Virus record (IMG/VR): IMGVR_UViG_3300027973_000079
Location: 1-47,276 of that record
Strand: one strand, 5' to 3'
DNA: 47,276 nucleotides
DNA from: a virus
Positions 42,196 through 47,276 of this stretch are shown here, in pieces (the first letter of the stretch is position 1; each line of letters opens with the position of its first letter). Position numbers and translations under genes: made by a program. Below the pieces are notes generated by a model. That model ran no database searches. It was not told where the DNA came from and saw only the letters and a list, made by a program, of their open reading frames with translations.

Positions 42196-43007
42196 ACTAC
42201 AAAATCTTTCAAATTTGTTTTGAGAAGGATCAAATCGAAAGAGTTGATCCTTTGTTTACTCCATTCGACAATACAGAGAATCTTCATCCTGAGTTGAGAG
42301 AGTATCAATCATTTAAAAGAATTTACGAAGAAGGTCATGCTAAGGGACTAGATGCATTTGGTGTGTTTGGTCCAAGATGGCAAGAGAAGCTAAGGTTTAG
42401 TGCTGAAACAATTACTAATGCGATTGATAACAATCCTGGGTATCATGTTTACGTTTTCAATCATGCTAGAGTTGTGGATGCATTGACGCATAACGTGTGG
42501 GAGCATGGTGAAATCTTTCACAAAGGAATTCAGCGAGTGACTGAATCAGCATTGAAAGCTGCTGGCTATGACACAAAAGTTTTAAATGAAGTAATGGGAA
42601 GCAATGTTTGCTATTCAAGTTATTTTGTTGCTAAAAAAGTGTTCTGGCGCGATTACTTAGACTTTCTAGATGATATGAAATCCAGACTTGAAGATTTGAC
42701 TGGTGAAGATGCTAGAATATATGGTTCATCAGCAAACTATAGCAGAGACAAAGAATTGACGATGTTTCCATTCATTGTTGAAAGATTGTTTTCTACCTTT
42801 CTTCATCTAAATAAAGAGTATAAGGTTTATAGCAATCCTTATGATTACTCTGTATATCAAGTTCCTGAGTTTGAAAGTGTATTAGAAACACTAAATCATT
42901 TGAAAAGACAGTCTATAGAGACTAAAGACATAGACACATATAAACGTTGGCATGGTTTAAGAGAACGAATTTTAATGGATCATCCTAGAGTATTCCATTT
43001 GGATTGA
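42192..43007 (+). CDS. Putative glycosyltransferase-like conserved protein
   Basis: The start is TTG at 42192 (TTGA overlap); no other start lies near. The 271-residue protein begins KIFQICFEKDQIERVDPL and has FTPFDNTENLHPELREY and VFGPRWQEKL. I associate this with glycan-related transferases of T4-like viruses. The gene pair 41392/42192 probably acts together. No DxD site is obvious. Confidence 0.5.
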   Translation: MNYKIFQICFEKDQIERVDPLFTPFDNTENLHPELREYQSFKRIYEEGHAKGLDAFGVFGPRWQEKLRFSAETITNAIDNNPGYHVYVFNHARVVDALTHNVWEHGEIFHKGIQRVTESALKAAGYDTKVLNEVMGSNVCYSSYFVAKKVFWRDYLDFLDDMKSRLEDLTGEDARIYGSSANYSRDKELTMFPFIVERLFSTFLHLNKEYKVYSNPYDYSVYQVPEFESVLETLNHLKRQSIETKDIDTYKRWHGLRERILMDHPRVFHLD

Positions 43008-43012
43008 TTGCT

Positions 43013-43300
43013 ATGAACAACATTTTCGGACCTACAATAAACTGGATCAGAGATGATTACAAATCAAATCGTGTTAGGTTTGTTATGGAGTTATTTGCTT
43101 GGGCTCTTAGTATTGGGTGTGCTGCTACGATGGCTGGAACAGTACCAAACCCTCCACTTATGGCTCTTTATCCCGCTTGGATTACTGGTTGTGCTATCTA
43201 TGCCTGGTGTTCTTGGTCTCGCCGCTCATTTGGTATGCTCGCTAACTACCTTCTGCTTGTCACCATTGATGCCATAGGCTTGGTAAGAATGCTTTTCTAA
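43013..43300 (+). CDS. Conserved small membrane protein
   Basis: The 95-residue protein (start 43013, in frame with a TTG at 43004) has three hydrophobic stretches: FVMELFAWALSIGCAATMA, LMALYPAWITGCAIYAW and GMLANYLLLVTIDAIGLV. It belongs to a family of small membrane proteins common in aquatic T4-like phages (NPPLMALYPAWI is typical). Function unknown; a holin role is possible but not supported by a lysis context. Confidence 0.7.
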   Translation: MNNIFGPTINWIRDDYKSNRVRFVMELFAWALSIGCAATMAGTVPNPPLMALYPAWITGCAIYAWCSWSRRSFGMLANYLLLVTIDAIGLVRMLF

Positions 43301-43328
43301 TTTGACTTTTTTTCTTGGAGAATGTATT

Positions 43329-43778
43329 ATGATAGTTGAACTCATAAAAGATCCAGAAACAGGAGACTTGATTCTTCCGCTTTCTGATGAGATTTTTGAA
43401 GGATTGGGTTGGAAAATCGGTGACACAATTCAATGGATTGACAATAAAGATGGGAGTTGGACTATGAAAAAAGTTGAAGAAACTCAATTGGTTCTTGTTG
43501 AAACTGTTTCTATGTTTCGACAAAGGTATATGATAGAAGTTCCCGTCGGTACTGATAAACAAGGAAACGACAAATCTCTATGGGCACTTGATACAGTAAG
43601 TTGCAATGACGCGAAAGAATTTAGTCAAGAGCATTTGGGTGAGACAATTGTTAGTCATCGTGTTGTTTCTAGAAAAGAAGCAATGACGCTATGCGATACG
43701 GACAATGAATATGCAAGTAATTGGAGTGATGATATGAAAGTGAAAGCATTCTATACTTCCTGGGAAAATGAGGAATGA
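43329..43778 (+). CDS. AbrB-like N-terminal domain fused to a conserved phage domain
   Basis: The ATG at 43329 follows TTGGAG; the frame from 43302 starts on that site. The 149-residue protein has an AbrB/SpoVT-type swapped hairpin at 1-45 (DPETGDLILPLSDEIFE, then LGWKIGDTIQW), usually a DNA-binding or dimer domain, and a second domain (MFRQRYMIEVPVGTDK to FYTSWENEE) shared by many phage hypothetical proteins. A regulatory role is possible. Confidence 0.65.
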   Translation: MIVELIKDPETGDLILPLSDEIFEGLGWKIGDTIQWIDNKDGSWTMKKVEETQLVLVETVSMFRQRYMIEVPVGTDKQGNDKSLWALDTVSCNDAKEFSQEHLGETIVSHRVVSRKEAMTLCDTDNEYASNWSDDMKVKAFYTSWENEE

Positions 43779-44413
43779 AAGTTTATATTAATAAGTATCG
43801 CGATCATTGGCTATCTCCGTACACAGTTCTAGAGAAGGTTTTCTTTTGGAAAAAAGAAATTGATTACGATGATCCAATGATTGTCAAATGGGCAAAGAGA
43901 CTTGAACCAGCAAGCAAAGCACTTCTAAAGTTCTTGGATTTTGTGAATCCGAAAATTAATTATATAAAGATTGACAAGTGGGACACTTGGTCAATGGATA
44001 GCACACTTGCACAGATCATTCTTCCAATGCTCAAGCAATTAAAAGATACTAAGCATGGCGCTCCATTTGTTGATGATGAAGACGTTCCAGAAGAATTACG
44101 AAGCACGTCAGCACCCCCAAAAGAAGATGACCATAGTGTTGATGATAATCATTTCAAGCGTTGGGATTGGGTTCTTGATGAAATGATTCAGGCATTTGAA
44201 TGCAAGTTGAATCAAGATTGGGAGGATCAATACTCTATTGGCGAATGTAATTATATTTTCGTCAAAGAAGATTCTAATCCAAATCTTTCAAAAATGGTAG
44301 AAGGTCCAAATCACACTAGAAAAACAGATTGGGCTTCACTTGAAGCACATTATAAAAGAAATAGAAATGGATATCGACTCTTTGGGAAATACTATGAAGG
44401 TCTATGGGATTAA
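43775..44413 (+). CDS. Conserved T4-like phage hypothetical protein
   Basis: The 212-residue protein has RDHWLSPYTVLEKVFFW, VNPKINYIKIDKWDTWSMD and LPMLKQLKDTKHGAPFVDDE, followed by NHFKRWDWVLDEMIQAFE. This set is strongly conserved in many tailed phages of aquatic bacteria, but its function is unknown. The conserved D, W and H residues suggest a metal- or DNA-binding protein. Four-base overlap with the preceding gene; its end overlaps the minus-strand gene. Confidence 0.8.
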   Translation: MKVYINKYRDHWLSPYTVLEKVFFWKKEIDYDDPMIVKWAKRLEPASKALLKFLDFVNPKINYIKIDKWDTWSMDSTLAQIILPMLKQLKDTKHGAPFVDDEDVPEELRSTSAPPKEDDHSVDDNHFKRWDWVLDEMIQAFECKLNQDWEDQYSIGECNYIFVKEDSNPNLSKMVEGPNHTRKTDWASLEAHYKRNRNGYRLFGKYYEGLWD

Positions 44414-44604
44414 TAAGACTTTCTGGAATCTATAAATAATTGATAGGAAGCGTCAATCCATTTATTATTAAAATCATTTTCTGCGTTGATGAGACTCTCT
44501 AAAAACAACTTGTTTGCATTTCCTGGAATAAATTTTTGAACAAAATCTCGTTTCGAAACTTGAATCCAATCTACAAATGTTTTTAGTTCAGAAACTGTTG
44601 ACAT
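44410..44604 (-). CDS. Small minus-strand protein, unknown function
   Basis: The only minus-strand gene supported in the window. On the minus strand AAAAGGAAG precedes the ATG at 44604 by six bases. The 64-residue helical protein begins MSTVSELKTFVDWIQVSKR and ends FIDSRKSY. It is convergent with the preceding gene (stops overlap by 3-4 bases) and divergent from the endolysin gene. No + strand gene covers the region. Confidence 0.6.
   Translation of the reverse strand: MSTVSELKTFVDWIQVSKRDFVQKFIPGNANKLFLESLINAENDFNNKWIDASYQLFIDSRKSY
44431..44438 (+). promoter_or_regulatory. T4-type late promoter candidate before endolysin
   Basis: Exact TATAAATA inside the minus-strand gene, 216 bases before the endolysin start and antisense to that gene. 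Confidence 0.35.
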
Positions 44605-44653
44605 GATTCTTCCTTTTAAAGAATAGTCTATTATTTATTAGGGAGAAAAGATC

Positions 44654-45277
44654 ATGGAATTTTTAACAGAAGATGTAACAAAACAGTTGCTACCAAAAGT
44701 AAAAAACTTAGAAGATTGGCATGAGCAATTATTGGAAGTGTTGCCTCAATATGAAATTGATACACCAAATAGAGTTGCAGCATTCATTGCACAATGTGGG
44801 CATGAATCAGCAGGATTCACAGTTCTACAAGAAAATCTAAATTACTCTGCAGATGGACTAAAAAAGATTTTCGGTAAATACTTTCCAACAGCAGAACTTG
44901 CAAAGCAATATGCAAGAAAACCAGAGATGATTGCAAATAGAGTTTATGGAAATCGCATGGGTAATGGCGATGAAGACTCTGGTGACGGATACAAATATCG
45001 AGGTAGAGGTATCGTACAAATTACTGGTAAAAACAATTACTCTAAATGTTCTATTGCACTATTTGAAGATGAAACGCATTTACTAGAAACCCCAGACTTG
45101 CTACTAGAACCACACTATGCGATACACTCTGCATGTTGGTTCTGGAATGCTAGTCATCTAAACGCATTAGCAGACTCTGGCGACATAAAGACAATGACAA
45201 AAAGAATCAATGGTGGTTACTTAGGCTTAGAGGATAGACTTGCACATTACAACCACGCACTAGAGGTTTTAGCATGA
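44654..45277 (+). CDS. GH19-family endolysin (chitinase-like lysozyme)
   Basis: Start at 44654 after GGGAGAAA. The 207-residue protein has the GH19 landmarks RVAAFIAQCGHESAGF (catalytic Glu at residue 52), YKYRGRGIVQITGKNNY and MTKRINGGYLGLEDR. Such enzymes hydrolyse the glycan of peptidoglycan during host lysis. There is no signal peptide, so a holin is needed; a small membrane protein follows directly. Confidence 0.9.
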   Translation: MEFLTEDVTKQLLPKVKNLEDWHEQLLEVLPQYEIDTPNRVAAFIAQCGHESAGFTVLQENLNYSADGLKKIFGKYFPTAELAKQYARKPEMIANRVYGNRMGNGDEDSGDGYKYRGRGIVQITGKNNYSKCSIALFEDETHLLETPDLLLEPHYAIHSACWFWNASHLNALADSGDIKTMTKRINGGYLGLEDRLAHYNHALEVLA

Positions 45278-45291
45278 CAAAAGGTGAAAAT

Positions 45292-45492
45292 ATGAAAATT
45301 GATAGTTGGAGCGCAGCAATTGGATTGATTTTAGGATTTGCTTCACTAAGCGTAATTGTTTCAATGACAACAATTTTTTCAATAAATGTTCTATTTGGAA
45401 CTTCAATTCCTATTGAATTTGAATCAATTGCTGCAATGTCTTGGTTGAGTTTTATAGTTGGTGCAATTGTGAAAGACGTTCGAGGAAAATAG
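45292..45492 (+). CDS. Holin candidate after endolysin
   Basis: The ATG at 45292 has AAAGGTGA before it; an ATG at 45274 overlapping the endolysin stop is an alternative. The 66-residue protein has two hydrophobic segments (WSAAIGLILGFASLSVIV and IAAMSWLSFIVGAIV) and a short basic end (KDVRGK), like class II holins. Context next to the endolysin supports the call; sequence alone does not prove it. Confidence 0.5.
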   Translation: MKIDSWSAAIGLILGFASLSVIVSMTTIFSINVLFGTSIPIEFESIAAMSWLSFIVGAIVKDVRGK

Positions 45493-45496
45493 ATAT

Positions 45497-45772
45497 ATGT
45501 TTTATGTCTACGGAGCATACAATAGCAAAGCGACAAATAATGTCGAAATGATATTATCAATGTGTAGAAGACCTTATAAGGTTTTTATTCTGGGTGAAGA
45601 CTATACGTTGCAGCAATTGCTAAGATTGATTCCAGACACAAATCATTTGCCACACATTTACGACGGACTAGAGTATATTGGTGGTGTGCGGGAGTTGTTC
45701 GAATATCTGAACGTCCACGTTAAGCAGCCGTCTCCCGGAGAACGTGGGGTTGACAGCGAAAGCGGAGCGTGA
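45497..45772 (+). CDS. Glutaredoxin-fold-like protein lacking the CxxC motif
   Basis: The 91-residue protein has FYVYGAYNS, KVFILGEDYTLQQLLRLIP, HLPHIYDGLEYIGGVRELF, i.e. a beta-alpha-beta start, the cis-Pro-like LPHIY and the YIGGVREL helix start of glutaredoxins. The active-site Cys pair is missing near the N-terminus (only one Cys, at about 23). It is probably not a disulfide reductase; a scaffold or regulator role is inferred. The promoter for the next gene lies in its 3' end. Confidence 0.55.
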   Translation: MFYVYGAYNSKATNNVEMILSMCRRPYKVFILGEDYTLQQLLRLIPDTNHLPHIYDGLEYIGGVRELFEYLNVHVKQPSPGERGVDSESGA

Positions 45773-45778
45773 TACTAT
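45750..45778 (+). promoter_or_regulatory. Sigma70-type early promoter
   Basis: TTGACA (45750-45755), a 17-base spacer and TACTAT (45773-45778). The -35 is followed by GCG as in the promoter at 1134. It starts the early region at the right end of the window. Confidence 0.8.
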
Positions 45779-45798
45779 ACTGATGAGGTGAATATTTT

Positions 45799-46125
45799 AT
45801 GGAGAACTTGATGAAGAATGATGGCTTATATTACCAGGTTGCAAACGAATCCGAGAAACAAGTATTCCGCGATTGGCTAAAAGCACAATTGAAACATGGC
45901 GAAGTCGTTGTAGAATTCTTAAAGAAAGATGGATCGGTTCGTAAGATGACTTGCACATTGCAAGAGAATCTAATTCCAACGAATCTGTTTGCAAAGAAAG
46001 CTGAGGATGCTCCAAAGCGAGCTGTGCCTCAAGAATCGATTGCTGTTGTAGACTTAGAAAAGAAAGAATGGCGAGCGTTTCGCTATGATGCTATTCGTTC
46101 GGTTTCATTTAACATTGGTGGTTGA
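45799..46125 (+). CDS. SH3-barrel-like early protein (DUF2693-like)
   Basis: The 108-residue protein has FRDWLKAQLKHGEVVVEFLKKDGSVR, in parts VVVEFLKKDGSVRKMTCTLQ, and the tail VVDLEKKEWRAFRYDAIRSV, which is the pattern of small phage proteins of the DUF2693/SH3-barrel family. The family is common in T4-like phages; its function is unknown. The ATG at 45799 is used; one at 45811 with GGAG before it is equally possible. Confidence 0.65.
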   Translation: MENLMKNDGLYYQVANESEKQVFRDWLKAQLKHGEVVVEFLKKDGSVRKMTCTLQENLIPTNLFAKKAEDAPKRAVPQESIAVVDLEKKEWRAFRYDAIRSVSFNIGG

Positions 46126-46133
46126 TATACACT

Positions 46134-47249
46134 ATGAAATTTACTAAAGTTAATCCTGGTGCTGATGCAACCCAAATTGGTAAAGAGCCAACTTGGGTAG
46201 CTGGTCAAACCTATGAGCGCATTGATCTGATGCGAGCATTGACTTGGTATAACTATTTTTGCGATAACAAGCAAGCAAAGAACTTTCTGGTCGATTACAT
46301 GACAAGTGTAAACCGCCCTAAAGATGAAATTGCATTGGTCGTTGCTGAAGGCAAAATTCCCAATCAAGTTGGTTGGATTGCGCGGATGCTATGCATGGGC
46401 TATGTTCCGCCTCCAGAGGTGAAAGAGCGATTCGTTAAAGAATTCAAATCGATTTTAGCATCTGCAAAGAAACAAGTTAAAGATACTGTAGTTTCTGTAC
46501 AGCCGGTTGCGCCAGTACATACTGTATCGATTCAAGATCGGATTAAAGAAAAAGCAGAAGATGAAGTTGGCGAAGTCGAAGGACTCGTTGATGACTTCAT
46601 TGCTAGTGGATGCAAATCATCAGTTGATGTTAGTGCATACTTCAAAGGCAAGAATCTTTCTACGGTTGTACTGAATCGCATGTGCGAATTCTTCATTCGA
46701 AAAGCTAAAGAATTTGAAGAGGTGATGAACTCTACTGATACTGATATCAAAGAGGGCTATTCGAACTTTACTAAGGTTCAATTGCGTAAGGTGAAAGAAT
46801 TCTATGATTCGTTGGTTTCGGAAACAAATCGTAGTGCAGTCGCAAACAAGCCAATTCGCAAGAAGCGTACTGTAAAAGAGAAGCCAGCGTCTGCAGTTGT
46901 TGCAAAACTCAATTACTTACAAGAATTTGCAGAGTTAGGATTGAAGTCGATTGCACCAGAAAAGATCATTGGTGCTACTCAAGTGTGGGCTTACAATACT
47001 AAGACCAAATTGCTTGGTGTGTACAATGCAGAGAATGCAAAAGGCTTGACGGTCAAAGGCAGCACTCTACAAAACTTCAATGTCGAAACGTCAATTGGTA
47101 AGCGACTGCGAAAGCCTGAGGTGACGATCAAAGAACTGCTTGAAGCTGGCAAAATCAAACTCAAGAAAATTCTGAGCGAACTCTCCACGAAGGAATCGTT
47201 GTTGACAGGTCGCCTAAACTCTGATACCATCATCGTTAGGGTAGCGTAA
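46134..47249 (+). CDS. Conserved early T4-like phage protein
   Basis: The ATG at 46134 gives 371 residues. The N-terminus has YNYFCDNKQAKNFLVDYM and GWIARMLCMGYVPP, a lysine-rich middle and a C-terminal domain with QVWAYNTKTKLLGVYNAE and LTVKGSTLQNFN. Proteins of this plan occur in aquatic T4-like phages near early genes; function unknown. The C-terminal domain repeats the strand pattern of small beta-barrels. It is read from the promoter at 45750. Confidence 0.75.
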   Translation: MKFTKVNPGADATQIGKEPTWVAGQTYERIDLMRALTWYNYFCDNKQAKNFLVDYMTSVNRPKDEIALVVAEGKIPNQVGWIARMLCMGYVPPPEVKERFVKEFKSILASAKKQVKDTVVSVQPVAPVHTVSIQDRIKEKAEDEVGEVEGLVDDFIASGCKSSVDVSAYFKGKNLSTVVLNRMCEFFIRKAKEFEEVMNSTDTDIKEGYSNFTKVQLRKVKEFYDSLVSETNRSAVANKPIRKKRTVKEKPASAVVAKLNYLQEFAELGLKSIAPEKIIGATQVWAYNTKTKLLGVYNAENAKGLTVKGSTLQNFNVETSIGKRLRKPEVTIKELLEAGKIKLKKILSELSTKESLLTGRLNSDTIIVRVA

Positions 47250-47252
47250 GAA

Positions 47253-47276
47253 ATGGAAGAATATATCATGGACAAC
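47253..47276 (+). CDS. Possible start of the next gene (cut by window end)
   Basis: ATG at 47253, with a second at 47268 that has GGAAGA before it. Too little sequence to judge; reported because spacing fits the operon. Confidence 0.3.

Noticed and set aside
1-47276. CRISPR array, tRNA genes, insertion sequence, integrase or homing endonuclease
   Set aside because: No regular spaced repeats, no full cloverleaf, no transposase, integrase or HNH/GIY-YIG motifs were seen; polymerase, recombinase and reductase genes are uninterrupted.

Overview
The window is part of the genome of a T4-superfamily myovirus with low GC. About 60 tightly packed genes lie almost all on the + strand, and neighbouring genes often share stop and start bases (ATGA or TTGA). 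The T4-type replication core is recognisable in near-canonical order: gp45 clamp, DsbA-like protein, gp44 and gp62 clamp loader, RegA, gp43 polymerase, UvsX, gp41 helicase, and further right gp61 primase, ThyX, NrdA and NrdB. Many other proteins resemble conserved families of marine and freshwater T4-like phages. Host is an inference: a Gram-negative bacterium (Rz/Rz1-type spanin pair, GH19 endolysin), perhaps a betaproteobacterium, because a DUF3563-like and an LPD29-like small protein recall Burkholderiales families.

Layout. 1-4660: end of a CmoA-like methyltransferase gene, then an early region with strong sigma70-type promoters driving an OB-fold-like protein and a CobT-like (metalloprotease motif plus vWA) / CobS-like (AAA+) pair. 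4756-16167: glycosyltransferase, DUF3310 protein and the replication block, interrupted by a PD-(D/E)XK nuclease-like gene between gp44 and gp62, and by Dps and Hsp20 genes. 16168-18828: a C-rich hairpin region and a cassette of small early genes under two further promoters that share a leader sequence with the one at 467. 18898-31056: probable late/virion region with TATAAATA-type late promoter candidates, a nuclease-like protein, a ligase-fold protein, a 1409-residue multidomain protein, a second modular protein, a HAD nucleotidase and fibre/decoration-like proteins. 31072-32200: spanins and a membrane-anchored coiled-coil protein. 32264-40794: primase, ThyX, NrdA, a thermonuclease, a PlcP-like phosphoesterase with an Agt-like glycosyltransferase, NrdB and a RuvC-like resolvase. 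40803-47276: ClpP-like protease, two glycosyltransferase-like proteins, conserved small proteins, the only minus-strand gene, GH19 endolysin with a holin candidate, a redox-fold protein without CxxC, and a new early region.

Together the genes describe a lytic phage with its own replisome, nucleotide supply (NrdAB, ThyX, nucleotidase, DUF3310), host-takeover genes on host-type promoters and late genes probably read through the gp45-dependent late system. Most notable are a putative phospholipid-to-glycolipid remodelling pair (PlcP/Agt-like) inserted between nrdA and nrdB, and a giant protein that strings three nucleotide-handling folds (pol-beta-type nucleotidyltransferase, kinase-like, HxGH adenylyl/cytidylyltransferase) to several small modules, with LxE-G/A/S sites that look like prohead-protease cleavage points. 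No tRNA, CRISPR array, insertion sequence or integrase was seen, and no stretch over 300 bases lacks a gene.
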